Origin: Paracoccus sediminicola
GTDB lineage: Bacteria; Pseudomonadota; Alphaproteobacteria; Rhodobacterales; Rhodobacteraceae
Assembly (NCBI RefSeq): GCF_027912835.1
Contig: NZ_CP115768.1
Coordinates: 1,674,001-1,738,000 of the forward strand
Direction of reading: 5' to 3'
DNA: 64,000 nt
The notes under the pieces are model-generated. The model made no database searches. It was not told where the DNA came from and was given only the letters and a program-made list of their open reading frames with translations. Of this stretch, positions 45,964 to 55,146 are shown one piece after another (the stretch's first letter is position 1; every line of letters begins with the position of its first letter). The position numbers and the translations under genes are program-made.

Positions 45964-47673
45964 TTATTGCAGCCCGATCAGCCCCATCTGTTCCAGCTTC
46001 AGCAGCACCTGATGGGCGGCGTTGTCCACGTCGATATCGGTCGTGTCCACCCGCAGCTCGGGCGCCTGCGGTTCCTCGTAAGGGTCCGAGATGCCCGTGA
46101 ATTCCTGGATCTTGCCCTCGCGCGCCAGCTTGTAGAGCCCCTTCCGGTCGCGGCGCTCGCATTCTTCCAGCGGGGTGGCGACATGAACCTCGGCGAAAGC
46201 GCCATATTGCTCGATCATCTCGCGGACCGAACGGCGGGTCGCGGTATAGGGCGCGATCGGCGCGCAGATGGCGATGCCGCCATTCTTCGTGATTTCCGAG
46301 GCAACATAGCCGATCCGCTTGATGTTGATGTCACGATGCTCCTTGCTGAAGCCCAGCTCGGACGACAGATGCTTGCGGACCACATCGCCGTCCAGAAGCG
46401 TGACCGGACGGCCGCCCATCTCCATCAGCTTGACCATCAGCGCGTTGGCGACGGTGGATTTGCCGCTTCCCGACAGCCCGGTGAAGAACACGGTAAAGCC
46501 CTGCTGCGCGCGCGGCGGCGAGGTGCGGCGAAGCTGCTCGACCACCTCGGGGAAGCTGAACCATTCCGGGATCTCCAGCCCCTCGCGCAGACGGCGGCGA
46601 AGCTCGGTGCCCGAAATGTTCAGAACGGTCACACCCTCTTCGATTTCGTCGGCGGGCTCGTATTGGGCACGCTCCTGCACATAGACCATATGCTTGAAAT
46701 CGACCATCTTCACGCCGATTTCGTCTTCGTGCTTGCGGAACAGCTCCTGCGCGTCATAGGGGCCATAGAAATCCTCGCCGGCGGAGTTCTTGCCGGGACC
46801 GGCATGGTCGCGGCCGACGATGAAATGGGTGACGCCGTGATTCTTGCGGATCAGCCCGTGCCACACCGCCTCGCGCGGACCTGCCATGCGCATGGCCAGG
46901 TTCAGCAGCGACAGCGCCGTGGTCGAGGACGGGTATTTGTCCAGCACCGCCTCATAGCAGCGCACGCGGGTGAAGTGGTCCACATCGCCCGGCTTGGTCA
47001 TGCCGACCACAGGATGGATCAGCAGGTTGGCCTGCGCCTCACGCGCGGCGCGGAAGGTCAGCTCCTGATGGGCGCGGTGCAGCGGGTTGCGGGTCTGGAA
47101 CGCCACGATCTTGCGCCAGCCCAGCTTCTTGAACTGCGCGCGCAGCTCGTTCGGGGTGTTGCGGCGACCGCGGAAATCGTAATGCGTCGGGACTTGCAGC
47201 CCCTTCACCGGACCGCCCAGATAGACCGGGCCGGCCACGTTGTGCAGATAGTTCACCGCCGGATGCGCCAGATCGTCGGCGCCGAAGACCTTCTCGGCCT
47301 CATGCGCCTTGTTGGGCACCCATTTATCCGTGACCGACATGACGGCGAGGATCACGCCCTCCTGGTCGCGCAGCGCGATATCGGTGCCCGGCTCCAGCCC
47401 GTCGGCGAATTTCTCGGACACGTCGAGCGTCACCGGCATCGGCCAAAGCGAGCCGTCGCCCAGCCGCATCTCGTTCACCACGCTGTCGTAATCGGCTTCG
47501 GTCAGGAAACCCTTCAGCGGGTTGAACCCGCCATTCATCAGCAATTCCAGATCGCAGATCTGGCGCGGGGTGAGATCCCAGCTCGGCATATTGCCGGCAT
47601 CGTCCTTGAGTTTCTGCGCCGCATCGGGCGAGACATAAAGTTCGGGGATCGGGGACTGGTTGGCTTCGGTCAT
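45964..47673 (-). CDS. sat: Bifunctional ATP sulfurylase / APS kinase
   Basis: A fused enzyme of 569 residues that activates sulfate to APS and then PAPS. The sulfurylase part has QTRNPLHRAH (193-202) and GRDHAGPG (287-294). The kinase part starts near 390 with GLSGSGKST (399-407) and has LLDGDVVRKHLSSELGFS and IAPYTATRRSVRE. The order sulfurylase-kinase is shared with other alphaproteobacterial fusions. ATG 47673 is chosen, since an open extension to 47733 is basic and unlike the family. It stands alone with its own terminator. No other cys gene is near. Confidence 0.95.
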   Translation of the reverse strand: MTEANQSPIPELYVSPDAAQKLKDDAGNMPSWDLTPRQICDLELLMNGGFNPLKGFLTEADYDSVVNEMRLGDGSLWPMPVTLDVSEKFADGLEPGTDIALRDQEGVILAVMSVTDKWVPNKAHEAEKVFGADDLAHPAVNYLHNVAGPVYLGGPVKGLQVPTHYDFRGRRNTPNELRAQFKKLGWRKIVAFQTRNPLHRAHQELTFRAAREAQANLLIHPVVGMTKPGDVDHFTRVRCYEAVLDKYPSSTTALSLLNLAMRMAGPREAVWHGLIRKNHGVTHFIVGRDHAGPGKNSAGEDFYGPYDAQELFRKHEDEIGVKMVDFKHMVYVQERAQYEPADEIEEGVTVLNISGTELRRRLREGLEIPEWFSFPEVVEQLRRTSPPRAQQGFTVFFTGLSGSGKSTVANALMVKLMEMGGRPVTLLDGDVVRKHLSSELGFSKEHRDINIKRIGYVASEITKNGGIAICAPIAPYTATRRSVREMIEQYGAFAEVHVATPLEECERRDRKGLYKLAREGKIQEFTGISDPYEEPQAPELRVDTTDIDVDNAAHQVLLKLEQMGLIGLQ

Positions 47674-48019
47674 ATCGGGTGCTCGGTCGGATTTGCAAAA
47701 ACGGCGAAACGCGCGCGGTCGCAGGGATCGCACGCAGGCTCGGGCCGCATTAGCGCCAAAACGGGCCGGGTTTCAACAATATGATGCGGTTGGCCGCCAT
47801 GCAGCGGAGAAATATCTCCACTTTCTTCCAAAGGTTGCGGAATGGCCACGCCGGGTCCCCTCCGCCCGCCCCGTGCGGCGCAGGAGAGCAACCGCCGCCC
47901 TGCATTGCCTCGTCGTGCGGGAACCCGCCGAGCCGCCCGCCCCGGGCATGAGCCCGGCTTATGTTCCATTTTTGTTCGTGCTAAGATGGTCCTTCTATTC
48001 CGAGCGAGGAAGGAACGTT
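47674..48019. other. Divergent intergenic region of 346 bp
   Basis: The left part is the upstream region of sat. It holds a small palindrome GGAGA-AATA-TCTCC (47808-47821). The right part holds a hairpin CCGGGC-ATGA-GCCCGG (47942-47957) and then the LexA box and promoter region of the metzincin gene. I see no gene or repeat copy. Confidence 0.6.
47963..47977 (+). promoter_or_regulatory. LexA (SOS) box
   Basis: GTTC (47963-47966), seven bases CATTTTT, GTTC (47974-47977): an exact match to the direct-repeat operator GTTC-N7-GTTC known for LexA in alphaproteobacteria such as Rhodobacter. A possible -10 box TAAGAT begins at 47982, so bound LexA would cover the promoter. It is 43 nt before the ATG of the metzincin gene. 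Confidence 0.7.
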
Positions 48020-49129
48020 ATGACCGCCGATCTCAATACCAAGGAATTTATGCTCTTTTCCGATGAAACCCAGTCCCGCGGGCTGGAAATGAACACGCAG
48101 CGCCGCTCGCTGCCGGTGTTCCACGAATATGGCCGGATCGAGATCGCCGATGGCGATGCGTTTGAAAGCGCCCCTGCCGGCAGCGCGCCGGCAGCCACGC
48201 CCGAGGCCGATCTGTCCCTGACCGAGACGCTCGGCCAGCGTGCCTTCCAGCGCCGGAATTCCGAAAACATGCAGGCAGCCAAGGCGAACCGCCCGCATCA
48301 GGGCCTGTCATGGGAGGGATCGGGCAATGGCGGGCCGGCCCCGCTCCATCCCGATGGCGCGGCCTGGACACAGCCGGTGGACCCCGGCCTGTTTCGCGCC
48401 CCGTCGCCCGATGCGCAGGCCCCGCTCTCGGCGCGGCTCACGGGTCGCGTGGCGCTTGGGCTGGTCATCGTCAGCGGCACCGACCCCCGGCTGCAATTCA
48501 GCACCGAGGATCAGACGCTGGTCGTGTCCGAGGTGCAGAACGGTCTGTCCTTCCTCGCCAATGAGGCACCGCGCAAGGATGTCACCTTCGTGCACGACAT
48601 TTCTGTGCTGACCGTCAACGCCCCCGAAGCCGGGCCGGAGGCGCGCCATTTCGATGATTTCGAAGCGCCGTGGCGCGATGCGGCCCTCGCTCAGCTCGGT
48701 CATGGTCCGGGCATCGCCGGATGCGACGCCCTCGCGCGCGCCCTGCGCGACCGGCACGGAACGGACTGGGCCTATATCGCGTTTTTCACCAAATACCGGC
48801 TCTGGCACTTTGCCTATGCCGGGCTCGGAGGACCGCGTCTGGTGATGCATTTCGACAATGACGGCTGGGGACCCGACCAGATCGACCGTGTCTTCGCCCA
48901 TGAGACCGGCCATATCTTCAATGCTCCTGACGAATATGCCCAGTCCAATTGCGATTGCGGCGGCGCCTGGGGCTATTTCGCCGAACCCAACGCCAACTGC
49001 GCCGCCTGCGCGCCGGGCGGCGGGGTGAAATGCATCATGCAGTCGAATGACTGGGCGATGTGCGACCATACCCGCCTGCATCTCGGCTATGAGGGGTTGC
49101 CGGGCCGGCCGCAGGCGCTGACCTCATGA
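48020..49129 (+). CDS. Metzincin-like zinc peptidase, probably SOS-controlled
   Basis: A 369-residue protein with no signal peptide. The zinc site is AHETGHIFNAPDEY: H294, E295, H298 and D304, the metzincin spacing HExxHxxxxxD with Asp as third ligand. The DEY after it recalls M64 and snapalysin-type enzymes. A methionine in VKCIMQS (M340) fits the Met-turn. Six cysteines (311, 313, 327, 330, 338, 348) crowd this region. A conserved-looking domain precedes it (about 140-200), and the first 130 residues look disordered. GAGGAAGGA precedes the ATG. The substrate is unknown, and no named family is assigned. Confidence 0.7.
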   Translation: MTADLNTKEFMLFSDETQSRGLEMNTQRRSLPVFHEYGRIEIADGDAFESAPAGSAPAATPEADLSLTETLGQRAFQRRNSENMQAAKANRPHQGLSWEGSGNGGPAPLHPDGAAWTQPVDPGLFRAPSPDAQAPLSARLTGRVALGLVIVSGTDPRLQFSTEDQTLVVSEVQNGLSFLANEAPRKDVTFVHDISVLTVNAPEAGPEARHFDDFEAPWRDAALAQLGHGPGIAGCDALARALRDRHGTDWAYIAFFTKYRLWHFAYAGLGGPRLVMHFDNDGWGPDQIDRVFAHETGHIFNAPDEYAQSNCDCGGAWGYFAEPNANCAACAPGGGVKCIMQSNDWAMCDHTRLHLGYEGLPGRPQALTS

Positions 49130-49425
49130 GCGATGACGTGCTGATCTATGTCACAGACCCGACGCCGGACTCTCCGGCGCTGCGGCAGGCAATCAGCGCC
49201 GCGCACCAGTCGTCTGGGGGGCATCTTTACGTTGTGCCCCCCGAAACCCTGACCGATCCCGAAGGCGCGCGCATTCTCCGCTCGCCCGAGGATCTGCAAG
49301 AGATCCGCGCCGCGCTTTCGGTCGGTGACAGCCTGTTCGCGAATGCCTGGTTCTCGCGGCGTCAGGACAAGGACCGCGCCGGTGACGGCGAAAACTGGGA
49401 CGCCGGCGACTTCGACTGTCCATGA
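49126..49425 (+). CDS. Small protein coupled to the metzincin-like peptidase
   Basis: A 99-residue soluble acidic protein that starts inside the stop of the peptidase gene (ATGA) and so is almost surely its partner in expression. It reads MSDDVLIYVTDPTPDSPALR, then GGHLYVVPPETLTDPEGARI and a Trp/Asp-rich end. I recognise no domain. It could be a substrate, an inhibitor or an adaptor of the peptidase (inference). The gene is convergent with the next one. Confidence 0.65.
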   Translation: MSDDVLIYVTDPTPDSPALRQAISAAHQSSGGHLYVVPPETLTDPEGARILRSPEDLQEIRAALSVGDSLFANAWFSRRQDKDRAGDGENWDAGDFDCP

Positions 49426-49443
49426 GCGCGGCGCGCGCCCCGC

Positions 49444-49947
49444 TTACAGCTTCCGGCTGTCATAGGCCCAGTGCAGCAGCGCCTGACGCTGGCGCGGGCG
49501 GCAGGACAGGTCGCCCTCGTCGCAGCCCTTGCGGACCTGCCCGACATGGCGGCGCATGGCCCGCCAGCGGCCGATCTGGCGGGCGTCATCCTCGTGGCGG
49601 CGGCCCATGTAATAACGGCAATACCACTGGAACCAGCCGCGCGGATCATCCTCGTGGATCCAGCCCTTCTTGCGCCATTCCGACAAAGGCTGGCTGGCAT
49701 GGATGCCATAATAATTCAGCGTCTTGTCAGGCTTGCCCGGCGAAAGCTTGGCCGATTCGAACCAGGATTTGGGGAACTCATCCCGGCAATCGGTCATGTA
49801 GCAGCCGCCGAAAACGCCCATCTCAAGCATCTCTTTCGGGGTCAGATCCGGGGCGAAATCCTTAGCGTAATCCTGACCCGAGCGGGCCGTCAGCTCATAG
49901 CTGTAGCCCTGCTGCATCTTGTCATCGACCTCGACCCGGCGCGCCAC
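49444..49947 (-). CDS. Conserved protein of unknown function rich in Trp, Tyr and Cys
   Basis: About 167 residues if started at GTG 49947, 5 nt after the trxB stop. An in-frame ATG lies at 49914. Distinct segments are TPKEMLEMGVFGGCYMTDC, EFPKSWFESAKLS, QPLSEWRKKGWIHEDDPRGW, FQWYCRYYMGRR and ARQIGRWRAMRRHVGQVRKG. The high Trp/Tyr/Arg content and ordered motifs suggest a real conserved enzyme or nucleic-acid binder. Five cysteines are present. I cannot name its family. Position suggests cotranscription with trxB. Confidence 0.65.
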   Translation of the reverse strand: MARRVEVDDKMQQGYSYELTARSGQDYAKDFAPDLTPKEMLEMGVFGGCYMTDCRDEFPKSWFESAKLSPGKPDKTLNYYGIHASQPLSEWRKKGWIHEDDPRGWFQWYCRYYMGRRHEDDARQIGRWRAMRRHVGQVRKGCDEGDLSCRPRQRQALLHWAYDSRKL

Positions 49948-49951
49948 GACC

Positions 49952-50968
<1,017 letters not shown>

Positions 50969-51092
50969 TTACAGCTAGTGCAGCAACACCGCCGCTTCAA
51001 TCACCCCGCGCCATGCCAGATTATCACGAAAGATAATTGCTCAAACAGCACTCAGGTTGTAGCTTTACGCATTATTCAGACGGGGACCGTAC

Positions 51093-51578
51093 ATGGTGGG
51101 AACAAAGCTCGACGAGATCGACCGCAAGATCCTGGCCGAGTTACAGGGCGACGGGCGGATGACCAATGTGGAACTTGCGCGCCGTGTCGGCATCTCGGCC
51201 CCGCCCTGCCTCCGCCGTGTCCGCGTGCTCGAGGAAGCCGGCTATATTCGCGGCTATCACGCCACAGTCGATGCCAGATCCCTTGGCTTCGAGGTCAAGG
51301 TCTTCGCCATGGTCCGACTGCAAAGCCAGTCCGAGCGCGATCTCGCCGCGTTTGAGGAACGTGCCCGCGCCTGGCCGCAGGTCCGCGAATGCCACATGCT
51401 GAATGGCGAGATCGACTTTATCCTGAAATGCGTCGCCGCCGATCTGTCCAGCTTTCAGCGCTTTCTCACCGACCAGCTGACCGCCGCCCCGAATGTCGCA
51501 TCGGTCAAGACCTCGCTGGTCATCCGCGTGGCCAAGGACGAGCCCGGCGTGCCTTTTTCGGAAGTCGAGGCGCTCTGA
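51093..51578 (+). CDS. Lrp/AsnC family transcription regulator
   Basis: A 161-residue regulator with an N-terminal winged helix (LDEIDRKILAELQGDGRMTN, VELARRVGISAPPCLRRVR) and a C-terminal RAM ligand domain (about 70-150). Such proteins bind DNA as dimers or octamers and respond to amino acids. It is divergent from trxB across 151 bp, where it may bind. No ligand can be assigned. Confidence 0.93.
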   Translation: MVGTKLDEIDRKILAELQGDGRMTNVELARRVGISAPPCLRRVRVLEEAGYIRGYHATVDARSLGFEVKVFAMVRLQSQSERDLAAFEERARAWPQVRECHMLNGEIDFILKCVAADLSSFQRFLTDQLTAAPNVASVKTSLVIRVAKDEPGVPFSEVEAL

Positions 51579-51749
51579 GCGACGTCCCGCGTCACTCGGT
51601 CAGCCTCGCGGACGAAAATCCGGGCATGGGAAGGCGATTAAGCTGCGCCGCCGCGCGACAACGCGCGTTATCGCAGCGACACGGTCCCGGCGTATCCGGT
51701 GCACAGCCTGTCTACGCCCGGCACCGCCATTTTCCGGCCCGCCCGGACC

Positions 51750-52514
51750 CTAAAGCGAGATGGCCGAGATCAGCCGCCCGTAATCCGGTTCCTTCTCATG
51801 AGTGCTCCGCCGATACGAGAAGAATCGCTCGGGGTCCGAATAGGTGCAATGTCCGGTCCACTCCGCCTCGACGCCGGCGCCGCGCAGCCGGAACAGCCCG
51901 TATCCAGGCAGATCGAACATCGGTTTGTCATTTTGTCCGCCGGAGAAAAATCTTTGATAGTCAGGATCTTTCGCAACGAATTTTTCCATGAAATCCCAGC
52001 CGACCTCATAGGCGCGCTGCGAAATGGTCGGCCCGATCACGGCGCAGATATCCTTGGCCCCGATTGCGCGCATCGCCTCTGTCGTCGCCTCCAGCACGCC
52101 GTTCAGCGCGCCTTTCCACCCGGCATGAGCCGCGCCGATCACCCCGGCCTCGCGATCGGCAAACAGCACCGGCTGACAGTCTGCCGTCAGCACCGACAAT
52201 GCCAGCCCTGGTATTGAGGTCACCAGCGCATCCGCATGTGTTTCCCTGATATTTTCCAGATCATCTGACGCCGTTACGGTCACCACATCCGCAGAATGCA
52301 CCTGATGGACCCCGGCCAGCCGCGCCGCCGGAACCCCCATCGCCTCGGCCACCCGCGCCCGGTTCGTCGCCACCGCATCTCGCTGATCCGTCGAGCCCCG
52401 CGCGCAATTCAGCCCCGCATATAGTCCCGAACTCGCCCCGCCTTTGCGCGTAAAGAAACCATGCCGGACCCCGTCCAGCAGAGGATGCGTCAGTATTTCC
52501 AGGGTCAATTTCAT
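51750..52514 (-). CDS. pgeF: Purine nucleoside phosphorylase YfiH/LACC1 family
   Basis: A 254-residue protein of the DUF152 (YfiH, LACC1) family, once called polyphenol oxidase and now known to act on purine nucleosides. In E. coli it has also been linked to correcting peptidoglycan building blocks. The zinc triad is present: H73 in GVHQVHSAD, C113 in TADCQPVLF and H130 in AAHAGWKG. It overlaps the methyltransferase gene by 4 nt (ATGA) in an lgt-midA-pgeF run. Confidence 0.92.
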   Translation of the reverse strand: MKLTLEILTHPLLDGVRHGFFTRKGGASSGLYAGLNCARGSTDQRDAVATNRARVAEAMGVPAARLAGVHQVHSADVVTVTASDDLENIRETHADALVTSIPGLALSVLTADCQPVLFADREAGVIGAAHAGWKGALNGVLEATTEAMRAIGAKDICAVIGPTISQRAYEVGWDFMEKFVAKDPDYQRFFSGGQNDKPMFDLPGYGLFRLRGAGVEAEWTGHCTYSDPERFFSYRRSTHEKEPDYGRLISAISL

Positions 52515-53575
52515 CGTTCCGTATCTGCAACGGCTCCGCGCGGAGCGGGCTGGAATCCGGCCGGCGGCGGAGCGTTTCGTGGCCAGATTGCAAGTGCCTT
52601 GAACAACTCACCCATTTCATCGCCGTGGGTCAAGCGTCGTGCCGCACCGATCGCCGTCTCATCGCCCGATGCCGCCAATTTCTCTGCCCGCATCTCGATC
52701 CCCAGACCCAGCAATAGCTGGCCCTGCGTGATATAACCGACCGCACAACCCTCTGCGTCGGCCACTGCAGCAAGCGGAGCGAAATCGACATGGGCGGTCA
52801 GATCGGCCTCGCCCGGCGCCTCCAGCGGATCGACGGGACGATGCCCCGAAAGCGCCTGAAATGTATCGCCGCGCCCGTTCCAGCCGCCGTAATCGACGAT
52901 CAGCGCCGCCCCGCCATGCGCGGCGATGCGGCGGGCCAGCTCGGCCATGATCGCGGATGCTGCCGGGCAGCGCTCGATGACCTCGCCCTCCCCGCCGGGA
53001 AGGTCCAGATCCATGAACGGGCCGAGACCGAAGGAAAGCCGGCCGTCCTCCAACCCGATCAACCGCTCGGCCCAGCCTTTCGCGCCGCGCTGGAATTGCC
53101 GGATCGGCAGCGCGTCGAAGAACTCGTTCGCGACAAGAAACAGCGGGGCCTCGGGCAGCGCCGACACATCCGTCAGATGCGTCACATCGCCGAGCGTCTT
53201 TCGCTGCATGGCGCGCAGATGCGGCGATGCTTCGATAAGATGCAGAAGCGCGGCTTCGCCCATGCCGGGCACGACCCGCATCGCGCGCCGCGCATCGGCC
53301 ATCAGCGTGCCGCGCCCCGGACCGATCTCGGCCAGGGTAAAAGGCGACGGCGCGCCCTGATCCAGCCAGCACTGACCCAGCCAAAGCCCCAGCAGCTCGC
53401 CGAAGATCTGGCTGATTTCCGGCGCGGTGATGAAATCGCCAGCCGCCCCGAACGGATCCCGTGTCGCGTAATAGCCATGTTCGGGATGCAGCAGGCACAG
53501 CTCCATATAGCGCGCGACCGAGATCGGGCCCGACCGGCGGATCTCATCCGCGATCAGATCATGCAGCGGCGTCAC
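52511..53575 (-). CDS. MidA/NDUFAF7-type protein arginine methyltransferase
   Basis: A 354-residue SAM-dependent methyltransferase of the DUF185 (COG1565) family, whose mitochondrial member methylates a complex I subunit during assembly. Segments include [39 protein letters not shown], the SAM loop [15 protein letters not shown] and [12 protein letters not shown]. In a bacterium with a mitochondria-like complex I the same target is plausible (inference). It overlaps lgt by 4 nt. Confidence 0.92.
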   Translation of the reverse strand: MTPLHDLIADEIRRSGPISVARYMELCLLHPEHGYYATRDPFGAAGDFITAPEISQIFGELLGLWLGQCWLDQGAPSPFTLAEIGPGRGTLMADARRAMRVVPGMGEAALLHLIEASPHLRAMQRKTLGDVTHLTDVSALPEAPLFLVANEFFDALPIRQFQRGAKGWAERLIGLEDGRLSFGLGPFMDLDLPGGEGEVIERCPAASAIMAELARRIAAHGGAALIVDYGGWNGRGDTFQALSGHRPVDPLEAPGEADLTAHVDFAPLAAVADAEGCAVGYITQGQLLLGLGIEMRAEKLAASGDETAIGAARRLTHGDEMGELFKALAIWPRNAPPPAGFQPAPRGAVADTER

Positions 53576-54435
53576 GCCGGCGGGCGCGACATGGCGCGAA
53601 AGATGAAGAGCAGCCCGAGCGCCAGCATCGGCAGCGACAGAAGCTGACCCATGCTGATCCCCAACGCCACCCGGCCCAGCGGGTTGTCGGGGGTGATGAA
53701 TTGCGCGTCAGCGACGCGGAAGAACTCGACGAAGATCCGCGCCGCCGCATAGCCCGCGAGGAACACGCCAAGCGCCAGCCCCGGACGGCGCAGCCCGCCG
53801 CGCCAGACCAGGATCAGCAGGATCAGCCCCAGCAGCAGCCCCTCCAGCCCGGCCTCGTAAAGCTGGCTGGGGTGGCGGGCGCAGGGGCCCTCGATGCCGG
53901 GGCAGATCTGCGCCGCCTCGCCGGGGAAGATCACCCCCCAGGGCAGATCGGTCGGGCGGCCCCAAAGCTCGGCATTGATGAAATTCGCGATCCGCCCGAA
54001 GAACAGCCCCGCAGGCGCGACCACGGCAAGCGCATCGGCCAGACGCAGCGCAGGCACCGCATTGCGCCGCGCCCACCACCAAGCGGCGATCACCACACCC
54101 GCGAAGCCGCCATGAAAGGCCATGCCGCCCTGCCAGACCTTGATGATCTCGACCGGGTTCGCGAGGTAATAGCCCGGCTGATAGAACAGCACGAAGCCAA
54201 GCCGGCCGCCGATCACCACGCCGCCCACGATCCAGGTGAGCAGTTCTTCGACGCGACCCGGCTCCATCGGCGCGGCGCCGCCCCAGAGCCGGTCGGATTT
54301 CATCAGCCGCCAGACGCCCCAGGCGCCCAGCACCAGCCCGGCAAGATAGGCGAGCGCATACCAGCGCAGCGAAAACTGGAAGCTGCCCAGCGAGATGGTG
54401 AAGATTTCGGGCGAGATGTCGGGAAACGGGATCAT
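53572..54435 (-). CDS. lgt: Prolipoprotein diacylglyceryl transferase
   Basis: Lgt adds diacylglycerol from phosphatidylglycerol to the lipobox cysteine of prolipoproteins at the inner membrane. The 287-residue protein has about seven helices, [11 protein letters not shown] with the key His, the signature [20 protein letters not shown], and the [14 protein letters not shown] motif. It is the first gene of the lgt-midA-pgeF run and divergent from ubiK. Confidence 0.97.
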   Translation of the reverse strand: MIPFPDISPEIFTISLGSFQFSLRWYALAYLAGLVLGAWGVWRLMKSDRLWGGAAPMEPGRVEELLTWIVGGVVIGGRLGFVLFYQPGYYLANPVEIIKVWQGGMAFHGGFAGVVIAAWWWARRNAVPALRLADALAVVAPAGLFFGRIANFINAELWGRPTDLPWGVIFPGEAAQICPGIEGPCARHPSQLYEAGLEGLLLGLILLILVWRGGLRRPGLALGVFLAGYAAARIFVEFFRVADAQFITPDNPLGRVALGISMGQLLSLPMLALGLLFIFRAMSRPPA

Positions 54436-54544
54436 GGTGGTCCTTCACTGTCGCGCGCACGCTAGCCACCCGGCCCCGCGTGTCAATATTGAACCCGGCC
54501 CGCGGCCGTCCCATATAGGCTCAAAGAATTTTGAGGAGGACATG

Positions 54545-54814
54545 ATGTCCACGCAGAACAAGTTTTTCGACGACATGTCGAAGATGATGACGAACGCCAT
54601 GGGTGTCGCGCAGGGTGCCAAGGACGAGGCCGAGAATGCCGTCAAATCCTGGGTCGATCGGTTTTTGGCCGAACGTAATCTGGTCACGCGCGAGGAGTTC
54701 GACGCGGTGCGCGACATGGCGATCAAGGCCCGGACCGAGAATGCCGAGCTGAAGGCGCGTATCGCCGAGCTGGAGAAGGGCCGCAGCGGCGGCGCCGCGC
54801 CCGAGAACGGTTAA
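54545..54814 (+). CDS. ubiK: UbiK/BMFP family accessory protein
   Basis: An 89-residue coiled-coil protein of the BMFP/UbiK family, which helps the ubiquinone synthesis complex and can fuse membranes in vitro. NKFFDDMSKMMTNAMGVAQG, the trimer-forming C-terminal helix REEFDAVRDMAIKARTENAE and a short Gly-rich end are present. Two ATGs are adjacent (54542, 54545). The second has AGGAGG at 5 nt. Its stop overlaps the stop of the DUF6476 gene on the other strand. Confidence 0.9.
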   Translation: MSTQNKFFDDMSKMMTNAMGVAQGAKDEAENAVKSWVDRFLAERNLVTREEFDAVRDMAIKARTENAELKARIAELEKGRSGGAAPENG

Positions 54815-55146
54815 GGCGTCTCCAGCGTCACCCGCTGCCGCAGGGCTCCGTCCGGGTCATAGACCAGCACCTCGCCCTGATCGGTGACGACGATCAACCG
54901 GTCATCGGCGAAGGTCACAGCCTCTGCGGTGGCGTCTTCTGGCAGCGTCACCGCCTCGGGCAGTGCGGGCAGCGGCGGCGCGCTGAGCCGGATCCACAGG
55001 ATCGCGGCGATGACGCCGAGCCCCAGCACCATCGCAACGGCCAGCCCGCCCACCATCGCCTTGAGGAACATCAGATGCGGCACCGCATCCTGCTCCGGCG
55101 ATTGGTCCTCGCGCCGCGCGGGCGCATCCTTTATGTCGCGTGTCAT
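54811..55146 (-). CDS. DUF6476 family membrane protein
   Basis: A 111-residue protein with one membrane helix (about 30-52, FLKAMVGGLAVAMVLGLGVI) and a small C-terminal domain, TFADDRLIVVTDQGEVLVYD. It matches DUF6476 of Rhodobacterales. The function is unknown. The ATG at 55144-55146 shares the tetranucleotide CATG with the ATG of rluD on the other strand. An in-frame extension upstream would lie wholly inside rluD and is not used. Confidence 0.82.
   Translation of the reverse strand: MTRDIKDAPARREDQSPEQDAVPHLMFLKAMVGGLAVAMVLGLGVIAAILWIRLSAPPLPALPEAVTLPEDATAEAVTFADDRLIVVTDQGEVLVYDPDGALRQRVTLETP

Noticed and set aside
45334-47784. Open frame of about 816 codons on the plus strand opposite sat and a glycosyltransferase
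   Set aside because: Antisense shadow of two well-supported genes, crossing their terminator.
51733-51747. Inverted repeat TCCGG/CCGGA between the lrp and pgeF genes as a terminator
   Set aside because: The stem is only 5 bp and no T tract follows on either strand.
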